From the NCBI RefSeq assembly GCF_900106075.1, contig NZ_LT629794.1:806001-870000 (forward strand): DNA of 64,000 bases, written 5' to 3'. The notes under the pieces are model-generated. The model did no database searches. It saw nothing but the letters and a program-made list of their open reading frames with translations, and was not told where the DNA came from. Each line of letters starts with the position of its first letter. Within the stretch, counting starts at the first letter, position 1. This stretch comes from Polaribacter sp. Hel1_33_78. Lineage in GTDB: Bacteria > Bacteroidota > Bacteroidia > Flavobacteriales > Flavobacteriaceae. The translations under genes and the position numbers were made by a program. Below, piece after piece: positions 1-7,507 of this stretch.

Positions 1-321
1 AAAAAACAAATGGAAGGATTTAGCACGGTATCTATTCCTAACAAGGAAATGTTTCAAGGTAAGGTAAAGTTCTTTCATGAAAATGGTAAAGTCTATCAGA
101 ACGTTCATTATTTTGAAGGAGAACCAGAAGGGAGTTTCTCGGAGTTTTATGATACAGGAGAAACGCAAAGAGTTGGTCATTACTCCAAAGGTTTGCGTGA
201 TGGAATTTGGAAGACCTACTATAAATATGGTAAAATTCAATCTCGCGGAAAATATAAGAATGGAGAAAAAGTGGGTATTTGGAAGACCTTTTATAAAAAC
301 GGAGACTCATCAGTTGATTAG
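1..321 (+). CDS. MORN-repeat (YwqK-like) protein, 5' end outside window
   Basis: The reading frame is open from base 1 and ends at 321. An ATG lies at 10, but the frame continues upstream of it, so this is probably the C-terminal part of a longer gene. The visible 103 residues hold repeated MORN-type units (for example GKVKFFHENGKVYQ, GIWKTYYKYGKIQSRGKY and GIWKTFYKNGD), each with a Gly-Trp/Phe-Tyr-Gly rhythm. In genomes these are often labelled YwqK-family antitoxin, but that name rests on weak similarity and no toxin partner is visible. It lies just upstream of the isoprenoid-type genes. Function unknown. Confidence 0.75.
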   Translation, partial: KKQMEGFSTVSIPNKEMFQGKVKFFHENGKVYQNVHYFEGEPEGSFSEFYDTGETQRVGHYSKGLRDGIWKTYYKYGKIQSRGKYKNGEKVGIWKTFYKNGDSSVD

Positions 322-343
322 TGCAGTAAATATTGTATTTTTG
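314..343 (+). promoter_or_regulatory. Bacteroidota promoter for the GHMP kinase operon
   Basis: TTG at 314-316 is followed after 19 bases by TATTTTTG at 336-343, matching the Bacteroidota -33/-7 pattern (TTG, then TAnnTTTG). It overlaps the end of the MORN gene and lies 24 bases before the ATG at 367. It also argues against the upstream in-frame TTG at 352 as the start. Confidence 0.6.
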
Positions 344-366
344 TAAAGCTATTGATAAAAAAAAAT

Positions 367-1293
367 ATGAAAGGACCACTTTTTTATGCCAAAATTTTGC
401 TTTTTGGGGAATATGGAATTATTAGAGATTCTAAAGGACTAGCAATACCTTATAACGCATACAGGGGGGCATTGAAAACTTCCAAAAATTTGGAAGGTGC
501 AACCAAAAAATCAAACGAAAATTTATACAAATTCTATATATATTTAACGAGTTTAAATTCTGATTTAATTTCTTTCAATTTACAAGAATTTAAAACAGAT
601 TTAGAAAATGGAATGTATTTTGACTCTTCCATACCCCAAGGCTATGGAGTGGGAAGTTCTGGAGCTCTAGTAGCTTCTGTGTATGATAAATATGCGCATG
701 ATAAAATTACCGTTTTAGAAAATTTAACCAGAGAAAAGTTGTTAAAGCTAAAAGGTGTTTTCTCTTTGATGGAGTCTTTCTTTCATGGAAATAGTTCTGG
801 TTTAGATCCGCTAAATTCTTATTTAAGTTTACCAATATTAATCAATTCAAAAGAGCATTTAGAGCCTGCGGGTATTCCGTCTCAAAAAGAAGGAAAAGGT
901 GCAGTTTTCCTATTAGATTCAGAGCAAATTGGTGAAACAGAACCGATGGTGAATATCTTTATGAACAAGATGAAAAATGAAGGTTTTAGAAAAATGTTAA
1001 ACGAAGAGTTTGTCACCTATACAGACGCTTGTATTGAGGATTTTTTACATGGCAATGTTGCGTCGCTTTTTGGCAACGTAAAAAGCTTATCGAAGGTAGT
1101 TCTTAAAAACTTTAAACCTATGATTCCTGATGCTTTTCATAAAGTGTGGGAAAAAGGAATTAAAACAAACGATTATTATCTGAAACTTTGTGGTTCAGGA
1201 GGTGGGGGCTATATTTTAGGTTTTACCGAAGATTACCAAAAAGCACAAGAAAGCTTAAAGGGCTATAAGCTAGAACTAGTTTATAGATTTTAA
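367..1293 (+). CDS. GHMP family kinase, mevalonate-kinase-like
   Basis: About 308 residues from ATG 367. The GHMP ATP-binding motif IPQGYGVGSSGALVA lies at residues 89-103, HGNSSGLDP follows near 140, and the C-terminal glycine motif KLCGSGGGGYILGF lies near 280-293. The family phosphorylates small alcohols. The N-terminal motif AKILLFGEYG resembles mevalonate kinase, so a role in the mevalonate branch of isoprenoid synthesis is likely but the substrate is not proven. The next gene starts 10 bases after the stop and encodes a prenyltransferase, so the two are probably co-transcribed from the promoter at 314-343. Confidence 0.8.
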   Translation: MKGPLFYAKILLFGEYGIIRDSKGLAIPYNAYRGALKTSKNLEGATKKSNENLYKFYIYLTSLNSDLISFNLQEFKTDLENGMYFDSSIPQGYGVGSSGALVASVYDKYAHDKITVLENLTREKLLKLKGVFSLMESFFHGNSSGLDPLNSYLSLPILINSKEHLEPAGIPSQKEGKGAVFLLDSEQIGETEPMVNIFMNKMKNEGFRKMLNEEFVTYTDACIEDFLHGNVASLFGNVKSLSKVVLKNFKPMIPDAFHKVWEKGIKTNDYYLKLCGSGGGGYILGFTEDYQKAQESLKGYKLELVYRF

Positions 1294-1303
1294 AACGTAC
1301 CTC

Positions 1304-2221
1304 ATGAGTTCTTCTAAAACGAAGACTTTTCTAAAAAAGATATTTAGCTTATTATCGGTAATAAGAGGCTATAACATACTTGTTTTAATAATAGCACAAT
1401 ACTTAGCATCCATCTTTATTTTTTCGCCTAAAAAATCTATCAGGGCTATTATTTTTGATTTTGATCTTTTATATATTGTTTTAGCTTCTGTTTGTGTGGT
1501 TGCTGCAGGGTATATTATTAATAATTTTTATGATGTTAAGGTTGATAGAATTAATAGACCTTTAAAAACAGGCATAGATAATTACGTAAAACAGGAAACA
1601 AAATTGATGCTTTATTTTATCTTAAATTTTTTAGGATTTACTTTTGGTTTATTTGTTTCGTGGAAATCAGCGCTTTTTTTTTCAGTCTATATTTTTGGTA
1701 TTTGGTTATATTCTCACAAATTAAAAAAACATCCTTTTACAGGTTTAATTTCTGCGACCATACTAACAATTTTACCTTTTTTTGCTGTTTTTGTGTATTA
1801 TAAAAATTTTTCAAAAATCATTTTTCTTCATGCAGTTTTCTTGTTTTTAGTAATTATGGTTAGAGAATTAATTAAAGATTTAGAAAATATAAAGGGAGCA
1901 CTAGCGAATAATTATAAAACATTTTCTGTAGTTTATGGAGAGTTAAAAACAAAGCAATTGTCACTCTTATTATTATTACTTGCTTTTATTCCGGTAATAA
2001 TTTTGTTTACTTATCCGGCCTTAGGTGATATGCGGTACTATTTTTATTTAGCACTATTAACTTTATCTTTTGTTGGTGTTTACCTTTGGAAATCAACCCA
2101 GCAAAAGCAGTATACTTTTTTACATAACATTTTGAAACTTCTTTTATTAACTGGTGTTTTTTGTTTAGTTTTTATAGATACTTCTCTGCTATTAGAAAAA
2201 GTAATCGATAGATTGAATTAG
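1304..2221 (+). CDS. UbiA-family prenyltransferase (GGGP geranylgeranyltransferase-like)
   Basis: 305-residue polytopic membrane protein of the UbiA superfamily. The first Asp-rich motif, NNFYDVKVDRINRP, is at residues 73-86 and the second, RELIKDLENIKGALANN, is at about 187-203; these bind Mg-diphosphate in the family. Hydrophobic segments fill the rest of the chain. Flavobacterial members are usually labelled geranylgeranylglycerol-phosphate geranylgeranyltransferase by similarity to the archaeal ether-lipid enzyme, but menaquinone-type or other prenyl acceptors cannot be excluded. It is linked to the GHMP kinase upstream, which fits a shared isoprenoid pathway. Confidence 0.78.
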   Translation: MSSSKTKTFLKKIFSLLSVIRGYNILVLIIAQYLASIFIFSPKKSIRAIIFDFDLLYIVLASVCVVAAGYIINNFYDVKVDRINRPLKTGIDNYVKQETKLMLYFILNFLGFTFGLFVSWKSALFFSVYIFGIWLYSHKLKKHPFTGLISATILTILPFFAVFVYYKNFSKIIFLHAVFLFLVIMVRELIKDLENIKGALANNYKTFSVVYGELKTKQLSLLLLLLAFIPVIILFTYPALGDMRYYFYLALLTLSFVGVYLWKSTQQKQYTFLHNILKLLLLTGVFCLVFIDTSLLLEKVIDRLN

Positions 2222-2243
2222 AGTTTCAATTTAAGTACCTTTG
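2213..2243 (+). promoter_or_regulatory. Promoter for the pseudouridine synthase
   Basis: TTG at 2213-2215 and TACCTTTG at 2236-2243 with a 20-base spacer fit the Bacteroidota consensus. The ATG follows at 2258. Confidence 0.55.
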
Positions 2244-2257
2244 CCAAAATTTTTAAA

Positions 2258-3145
2258 ATGGAATCAAATAAAAACTCGTCGGGAAGACGACAAGAAGGTA
2301 AAAGAAGTACACCTCAAAAAGATACTAAAAAAAACTCATTTCATAGAGATGCTAAAAAGACGACTCCGCTAAGCAGAAAGAGTTTTAAAAAGGACTTTAA
2401 AAAAATAAGTCCAACTCCGAAAACAGACGAATCAGCAGGAATTAGATTAAATAAATACATTGCCAATTCAGGTGTTTGCTCTAGAAGAGAAGCAGATACA
2501 TACATAGAACACGGAAGTGTTGAGGTAAATGGAAAGTTGATAACAGAAATGGGGTACAAAGTACAATCTGATGATGTTGTTCGTTTTGATGGTACATCTA
2601 TTACTCCAGAGCAGAAAAGATATATTCTTTTAAATAAGCCTAAGAATTACATTACTACGATGGATGATGATCGTGGACGTAAAACGGTTATGGAATTGAT
2701 TGCAAATGCATCAAAAGAAAGAATTTACCCTGTTGGAAGGTTAGATAGAAATACAACGGGTTTGTTATTATTTACAAATGATGGAGATTTAGCCAAGAAA
2801 TTAACACATCCGAAACATAATGTGCGAAAATTATACCATGCTTCTTTAGATAAAAAACTCGATTTAAAAGATTTAGAAAAATTGAGAGGAGAGGTTATTA
2901 TAGAGGGTAGAAAAGTATTTATTGATGCAGTCTCATACGTTGATGGGCAACCAAAGTCTGAAGTTGGTATTGAAATTCATTCCGGTAGAAATAGAATTGT
3001 TCGTAAAATATTTGAACATTTAGGATATAAAGTGAACAAACTAGATAGAGTTATTTTTGCGGAATTAACCAAGAGAAACTTACCAAGAGGTAGATGGAGA
3101 GAGCTAACTAATTTAGAGCTTACAAATCTTCAAATGATGAAATAA
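2258..3145 (+). CDS. rluB: 23S rRNA pseudouridine synthase, RluB/RsuA family
   Basis: 295 residues. Residues 1-60 are a Lys/Ser/Thr/Arg-rich low-complexity tail, common in flavobacterial members. An S4 RNA-binding domain follows at about 61-105 (GIRLNKYIANSGVCSRREAD). The catalytic domain has PVGRLDRNTTGLLLFTND at 158-175, with Asp163 as the expected nucleophile, and a C-terminal SGRNRIVRKIFEHLGY element. It should convert a uridine in 23S rRNA (the RluB target near position 2605 in E. coli numbering) to pseudouridine. RluE/F or RsuA specificity is the main alternative. A hairpin terminator follows immediately. Confidence 0.85.
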   Translation: MESNKNSSGRRQEGKRSTPQKDTKKNSFHRDAKKTTPLSRKSFKKDFKKISPTPKTDESAGIRLNKYIANSGVCSRREADTYIEHGSVEVNGKLITEMGYKVQSDDVVRFDGTSITPEQKRYILLNKPKNYITTMDDDRGRKTVMELIANASKERIYPVGRLDRNTTGLLLFTNDGDLAKKLTHPKHNVRKLYHASLDKKLDLKDLEKLRGEVIIEGRKVFIDAVSYVDGQPKSEVGIEIHSGRNRIVRKIFEHLGYKVNKLDRVIFAELTKRNLPRGRWRELTNLELTNLQMMK

Positions 3146-3151
3146 ATATAT

Positions 3152-3178
3152 AAATCCAGCCAAAAAGCTGGATTTTTT
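3152..3178 (+). terminator. Rho-independent terminator after rluB
   Basis: Nine-base arms AAATCCAGC (3152-3160) and GCTGGATTT (3167-3175) enclose a 6-base loop and are followed by a T run. It lies 7 bases after the rluB stop. Confidence 0.8.
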
Positions 3179-3224
3179 TATGCGTAAATTTTATATATAT
3201 TCGTGAAGTAAAAAAACAGAAATT

Positions 3225-3671
3225 TTGGATAAAGAATTTGGAATCATTAGAGAATGCATAACACATCAAGAGAAAGAAAATTTAAAGATTTCGAAAGCAA
3301 ATGTTGGTTGGCATTTAGATCATTCTTTAAAAGTAGTTAATAATGTTTTGGAATCCTTAAAAAATTCAAATTCTGATGATTACAAGAAAAATTTTAATGG
3401 AATGCGTTTATTTGCATTTACAATGGGTTTTTTCCCCAGAGGAAAAGCAAAAGCTCCAAAAAGAGTTTTACCTCCAGAAGTATTATTAAAAGAAGATATT
3501 GAAAATCAATTAGAAAAAGCAATAAGAAATTTTGAGACAATTGATAGTTTAAAGGAGAATCAATTCTTTACACACCCCGTATTCCAGCAATTAAATAAAA
3601 AACAGACGATTAAATTTTTAAGATTACATACCAATCATCATTTAAAAATTGTGAGAGATATTGTAAGGTAG
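3225..3671 (+). CDS. DUF1569 / DinB-like small protein
   Basis: 148 residues starting at a TTG. No in-frame ATG occurs before the middle of the protein, and the N-terminus MDKEFGI is a plausible start. Conserved-looking histidines are at 30 and 33 (NVGWHLDHSLKV) and at 135, 138 and 139 (LHTNHHLKIV). This pattern matches the four-helix DinB/DUF1569 fold, whose members coordinate a metal through three histidines. Biochemical function is unknown. It converges on the Lrp-type gene with only 12 bases between the stops. Confidence 0.6.
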   Translation: MDKEFGIIRECITHQEKENLKISKANVGWHLDHSLKVVNNVLESLKNSNSDDYKKNFNGMRLFAFTMGFFPRGKAKAPKRVLPPEVLLKEDIENQLEKAIRNFETIDSLKENQFFTHPVFQQLNKKQTIKFLRLHTNHHLKIVRDIVR

Positions 3672-3683
3672 TTTTCGTAAATA

Positions 3684-4145
3684 TTAGATACAATATTCTG
3701 TGCTAGACATAATTTCTTTTAAAACAAAATAGCTTTCAAGCACACCAATATTCTCAATTTTAGATAATTTACTTCTTACAAATTGATGATAATTATCTAA
3801 ACTTGTCATATTTATTTTTAGGAAAAAATCTACTTTTCCTGCCATATGATAACATTCTTGTACTTCCTTTAGTTCTTTAATTTGTTTCTCAAATTTATCA
3901 ATAAATCCTTCATGATGATATCGTAAAGAAACCATGCAAATTGCTGTTATGGGTATGTTTAACTTTTTTTTATCTACAAGCGCCACATATTTCTTAATCA
4001 ACTTTTGTTTTTCTAATCTTTTAATTCTTTCGTAAACTGGAGAGGAGGTTAAATTTAAAATTTTGGCAATTTCTTTGGTTGTTTTTTTAGAGTCTTTTTG
4101 TAAGATTCTCAAAATTTTCAGGTCCGTTTCGTCTATTTTTTCCAT
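3684..4145 (-). CDS. Lrp/AsnC family transcriptional regulator
   Basis: 153 residues. An N-terminal winged helix-turn-helix (about 4-60; KEIAKILNLTSSPVYERIKRLEK) is followed by a C-terminal RAM ligand-binding domain (about 65-150). Lrp-family proteins bind DNA as multimers and sense amino acids. It is divergent from an L-threonine dehydrogenase, and the 169-bp spacer holds the inverted pair at 4209-4257. Control of threonine breakdown in response to an amino acid is therefore a reasonable inference; autoregulation is typical of the family. Confidence 0.88.
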   Translation of the reverse strand: MEKIDETDLKILRILQKDSKKTTKEIAKILNLTSSPVYERIKRLEKQKLIKKYVALVDKKKLNIPITAICMVSLRYHHEGFIDKFEKQIKELKEVQECYHMAGKVDFFLKINMTSLDNYHQFVRSKLSKIENIGVLESYFVLKEIMSSTEYCI

Positions 4146-4208
4146 ATGCAGGTTAATTCTCTTTTTTAAGAATAAATTAAATGTCTATTAAGTTGAATAT
4201 TCTTTAAA

Positions 4209-4257
4209 TACCCTATTTAAAAGTTAAAAATACTTTTTTTGATTTAAAAGTAGGGTA
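4209..4257. promoter_or_regulatory. Candidate operator: inverted TACCCTA / TAGGGTA pair
   Basis: TACCCTA at 4209-4215 and TAGGGTA at 4251-4257 are exact inverses, each flanked on the inner side by related A/T-rich sequence ending in TTAAAAG. They sit in the spacer between the divergent Lrp-type and dehydrogenase genes. Centre spacing is 42 bp, about four helical turns, which suits a multimeric Lrp-type protein. Inferred from sequence only. Confidence 0.4.
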
Positions 4258-4314
4258 TAAAACTTTTTATATTGATAAATACTATAATTTTATTTTTTAA
4301 TACTTGATCAAAAA

Positions 4315-5247
4315 ATGAATAAAGATGTTATTTTAATAGTTGGTTCAAATGGGCAATTAGGAACCGTCTTAACTGAAAAGTTACGCCTTAATTATGGCGC
4401 AGTCAATGTTATTGCCTCAGATTTATACAAAAAGATTGGGTCTGAAGATAATTTTATAACATTGGATGCTACAGATTTTAAAGCAGTAGAAGAAGTTGTT
4501 TTAAAAAACAAGATTACTCAGATTTATCATCTTGCTGCAATTTTATCGGCAAAAGGAGAGCAAAATCCCTTAGGAACTTGGGATTTGAATATGAAAACTT
4601 TATTCAATGTTTTAGAGGTTTCTCGACTACATAAAGTGAAAAAAGTATTTTTTCCGAGTTCAATAGCTGTATTTGGTGAAAATATTGATAAAGAAAATAC
4701 GTTGCAGTCATCAAATCTAACGCCTACCACAGTTTATGGCATGAGTAAAGTAGCTGGTGAAAATTGGGCAAATTATTACTTTAAAAAATATGGTTTAGAT
4801 GTTCGTTCCTTGAGATATCCTGGGGTTATTGGATACCAATCTTTACCGGGCGGCGGTACAACAGATTATGCTGTAGATATTTTTCATAAGGCTGTCAAAA
4901 ATGAGTCGTTTGAGTGTTTTTTAGATGCGTCTACAATGTTGCCTATGATGTATATGGATGATGTAATTAGGGCTACCTTAGAATTAATGGAGGCGGATAA
5001 AGAAAAGTTAACGATAAGGACCTCCTATAATATCGCTGGTATGAGTTTTAACCCTGAACAAATAGCGCTGTCAATCAAAGAATATTATCCTGATTTTAAA
5101 ATAGCTTATAAGCCAGATTTTAGACAAGTGATTGCCAATTCATGGCCAAAATGTATTGATGATACGGCCGCTAGAAACGATTGGAATTGGAAACCGGAAT
5201 ATAATTTAAACCTTATGACTAAAACGATGATTGAAAATTTGAAATAA
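4315..5247 (+). CDS. NAD-dependent L-threonine 3-dehydrogenase, epimerase-type
   Basis: 310 residues, an extended short-chain dehydrogenase. The dinucleotide-binding loop VGSNGQLG is at 9-16 and the catalytic Tyr141-x3-Lys145 is in YGMSKVAGENW. The overall sequence resembles the bacterial SDR-type threonine dehydrogenases described in flavobacteria, unlike the zinc-dependent E. coli Tdh. It would oxidise L-threonine to 2-amino-3-ketobutyrate in the cytosol, feeding glycine and acetyl-CoA formation. The divergent Lrp-type regulator supports amino-acid metabolism. A UDP-sugar epimerase is the alternative, but the length and N-terminus favour threonine dehydrogenase. Confidence 0.82.
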   Translation: MNKDVILIVGSNGQLGTVLTEKLRLNYGAVNVIASDLYKKIGSEDNFITLDATDFKAVEEVVLKNKITQIYHLAAILSAKGEQNPLGTWDLNMKTLFNVLEVSRLHKVKKVFFPSSIAVFGENIDKENTLQSSNLTPTTVYGMSKVAGENWANYYFKKYGLDVRSLRYPGVIGYQSLPGGGTTDYAVDIFHKAVKNESFECFLDASTMLPMMYMDDVIRATLELMEADKEKLTIRTSYNIAGMSFNPEQIALSIKEYYPDFKIAYKPDFRQVIANSWPKCIDDTAARNDWNWKPEYNLNLMTKTMIENLK

Positions 5248-5274
5248 ATTTTTGAAGTACTTTTTAAAAACAAA

Positions 5275-5301
5275 AAATCCGAACGTAAGTTCGGATTTTT
5301 T
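5275..5301. terminator. Bidirectional terminator between the threonine dehydrogenase and tRNA-Phe
   Basis: Perfect 10-base arms AAATCCGAAC (5275-5284) and GTTCGGATTT (5289-5298) with a GTAA loop. An A run lies on the left and a T run on the right, so it can stop transcription from the dehydrogenase on the plus strand and from tRNA-Phe on the minus strand. Confidence 0.8.
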
Positions 5302-5303
5302 TG

Positions 5304-5376
5304 TGGTACCTCCAGGAATCGAACCAGGGACACAAGGATTTTCAGTCCTTTGCTCTACCAACTGAGCTAAGGTACC
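5304..5376 (-). tRNA. tRNA-Phe (anticodon GAA)
   Basis: 73 bases on the minus strand. The acceptor stem GGTACCT pairs with AGGTACC and the discriminator is A. The anticodon stem AAGGA/TCCTT carries a 7-base loop with GAA. The D arm (GCTC/GAGC) and a TTCGATT T-loop are present. CCA is not encoded. Confidence 0.95.
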
Positions 5377-5392
5377 ATCGCCTTAGCGGATG

Positions 5393-5400
5393 CAAATATA
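5393..5400 (-). promoter_or_regulatory. -7 element for tRNA-Phe
   Basis: CAAATATA on the plus strand reads TATATTTG on the minus strand, a perfect TAnnTTTG, 16 bases before the tRNA 5' end. Confidence 0.55.
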
Positions 5401-5446
5401 AAATGTTTTTTGACATGTACTAAAGAAATTATAAAAAAATCTATTG

Positions 5447-5454
5447 TATTTTTG
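5447..5454 (+). promoter_or_regulatory. -7 element for coaX
   Basis: TATTTTTG at 5447-5454 matches TAnnTTTG and lies 20 bases before the coaX ATG at 5475. No clear -33 TTG at the right distance was seen. Confidence 0.45.
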
Positions 5455-5474
5455 AATTTATTATAAAATTAAAG

Positions 5475-6203
5475 ATGAATCTAATTGTTGATGCCGGTAA
5501 TACAAGAGTAAAACTTGCTGTTTTTGAGAAAGATACGCTCGTTGAAGTAATTTTTATTGATGTAAATGAACTTTTATCGGAAATAAAAAAAATATTAAAA
5601 AAGTACAAAATTACTGCTGGAATTTTGTCTAATGTGGGTTTTATTGCTGAATACAAGATGCAAAAACTTCAAAACTTAGTCAATTTATTGGTTCTATCTT
5701 CATTCACAAATGTTCCTTTCAATAATTTATATGAAACTGTGGAAACTTTAGGCGTAGATCGAATTGCATTAGTTGCTGCTGCCGTAAAGAAATATGCAAA
5801 GAGGAATATATTAATCATTGACGCTGGAACATGTATCACTTTTGATTTTGTGAATGATCAATCTGAATATTTAGGAGGAGCAATTTCACCAGGAATTGAA
5901 ATGAGATATAAAGCATTGCATGATTTCACTAGTAAATTACCGCTTTTAGAAAAAAAGATAGCACAAAATTTTATAGGAATGAATACAAATGAAAGTATTA
6001 ATTCTGGCGTAGTTAATGGCGTTATTAATGAATTGGAAGGTGTTATTTCTCAATATAAAAACAAATATTCAGATTTAACAGTTGTTTTAACAGGTGGAGA
6101 TACAAATTTCTTGGCAAAACAATTAAAAAGTAGCATATTTGCGAATCAAAATTTTCTCTTAGAAGGATTAAATGAAATATTGATTTTTAACAAAAACAAA
6201 TGA
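5475..6203 (+). CDS. coaX: Type III pantothenate kinase
   Basis: 242 residues. Family marks are DAGNTRVKLA at 6-15 (phosphate-binding Asp6), GVDRIALVAAA at 93-103 and IDAGTCITFDF at 115-125 (catalytic Asp116). It phosphorylates pantothenate with ATP in the first step of coenzyme A synthesis. Type III enzymes are not inhibited by CoA and often need a monovalent cation. Its last four bases (ATGA) overlap the start of the outer-membrane protein gene, suggesting translational coupling. Confidence 0.92.
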   Translation: MNLIVDAGNTRVKLAVFEKDTLVEVIFIDVNELLSEIKKILKKYKITAGILSNVGFIAEYKMQKLQNLVNLLVLSSFTNVPFNNLYETVETLGVDRIALVAAAVKKYAKRNILIIDAGTCITFDFVNDQSEYLGGAISPGIEMRYKALHDFTSKLPLLEKKIAQNFIGMNTNESINSGVVNGVINELEGVISQYKNKYSDLTVVLTGGDTNFLAKQLKSSIFANQNFLLEGLNEILIFNKNK

Positions 6204-7492
6204 TTAAAAAGATTCTAGTAGCAGCTTTAATACTGTTAACTTCTTTAACTTTTTTAGCACAAAGAACAAATTCGTCTCCTTATTCTTATTTTGGTATTGG
6301 AGAAGAGTTTACGAGTACAACGGTAGAACAAAGTTCTATGGGTGGTATTGGTGTTGCATTTAACCATTACAAATATTTAAATTTTACAAATCCTGCAGCA
6401 TATTCAGATTTAAGGTATACAACATATGCATTTGGATTATTAAATACTGATTTAACTATTGAAAGCAGTACAACAAAACAAAATGTTAATTCAACCAGTT
6501 TGTCTTACATCGCTTTGGCTTTCCCAATAGGCGGTAAAGCGGGTTTTTCAATAGGTTTACAACCAGTTTCTTCTGTAGGATATTCGTTAACAAATTCTCT
6601 TACCGACAGTAATGGAGATATTTCTGAAACATCTTTATTTTCGGGTAACGGAGGGGTTAATAAAATTTATGGTAGTTTCGGAATTAAGGTATTTAAAGGA
6701 TTATCACTAGGTTTAGAGGCTGATTACATTTTTGGAAATGTTAACAATAGCATTACGAATCAAAGAGATAATGTCTCTTTAGCAACTAAATATGATGAGG
6801 CTACAGTAATGAAAGGTGTTTCCCTAAAATTGGGGGCTCAATACCAAAAAACATTAAAAAATAAATTAGTTTTAAATGCGGGTGCTACTTTTAAATTAGG
6901 TAATGATTTAAAGGTTTCGGGTAATGATTATTTGTATTCATTAACTGTTGCCGCTTCTGGTTTTGAAAATGCAAGAGATACGGTTTCAAGTGCAGTTATT
7001 GATGGTAAGTTTAACTTACCTTCAAAGACTACTTTAGGTGTAGGTGTTGGGAAGCGTGATAAATGGTATGCAGGCTTAGAGTATGAAAATCAAGATGTTA
7101 TAACTACTGAAGGTTTGCAGGTTAATATAAATGGAGCATATAAATACGGTAAGTCAAATAGGTTTTCTTTAGGAGGATTTTATTTGCCAAAAATAAATTC
7201 TATTTCCAGTTATTGGGACAGAGTTACGTATAGGGCTGGAGTTCGTTTTGAAAAAACTGGCTTGTTGGTTGATGGTTCAGGGAGTAATACTAATTTTACG
7301 CCAATTGATGACTTTGGCATATCTTTTGGTTTAGGTTTACCATTAAAACGTCTGTCCACTGTAAATATGGGATTTGAGTATGGTAAAAGAGGAACCACCA
7401 GCAATAATTTAATACAAGAAAATTATTTTAATTTTAGATTAAGTTTATCTTTGACGGACACTAACTGGTTTCAGAAGAGAAAGATTGATTAA
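6200..7492 (+). CDS. Putative outer-membrane beta-barrel protein
   Basis: 430 residues with an N-terminal signal peptide (MIKKILVAALILLTSLTFLAQ). The body consists of alternating short strands with many aromatic and glycine residues, for example SPYSYFGIGEEF near the start and NYFNFRLSLSLTDTNWF near the C-terminus, which is typical of a transmembrane barrel. It overlaps coaX by 4 bases and precedes a periplasmic TPR protein and lptC, so it belongs to an envelope gene run. No specific cargo or function can be read from the sequence. Confidence 0.6.
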   Translation: MIKKILVAALILLTSLTFLAQRTNSSPYSYFGIGEEFTSTTVEQSSMGGIGVAFNHYKYLNFTNPAAYSDLRYTTYAFGLLNTDLTIESSTTKQNVNSTSLSYIALAFPIGGKAGFSIGLQPVSSVGYSLTNSLTDSNGDISETSLFSGNGGVNKIYGSFGIKVFKGLSLGLEADYIFGNVNNSITNQRDNVSLATKYDEATVMKGVSLKLGAQYQKTLKNKLVLNAGATFKLGNDLKVSGNDYLYSLTVAASGFENARDTVSSAVIDGKFNLPSKTTLGVGVGKRDKWYAGLEYENQDVITTEGLQVNINGAYKYGKSNRFSLGGFYLPKINSISSYWDRVTYRAGVRFEKTGLLVDGSGSNTNFTPIDDFGISFGLGLPLKRLSTVNMGFEYGKRGTTSNNLIQENYFNFRLSLSLTDTNWFQKRKID

Positions 7493-7507
7493 CAAATAAT
7501 AAGTAAA

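Noticed and set aside
1-321. Toxin-antitoxin system suggested by the YwqK label
   Set aside because: Only a MORN-repeat protein is visible, no toxin gene is adjacent, and the neighbours are isoprenoid-type genes.
352-366. TTG at 352 as the start of the GHMP kinase
   Set aside because: It lies 8 bases after the -7 element, and the ATG at 367 begins the conserved kinase N-terminus.
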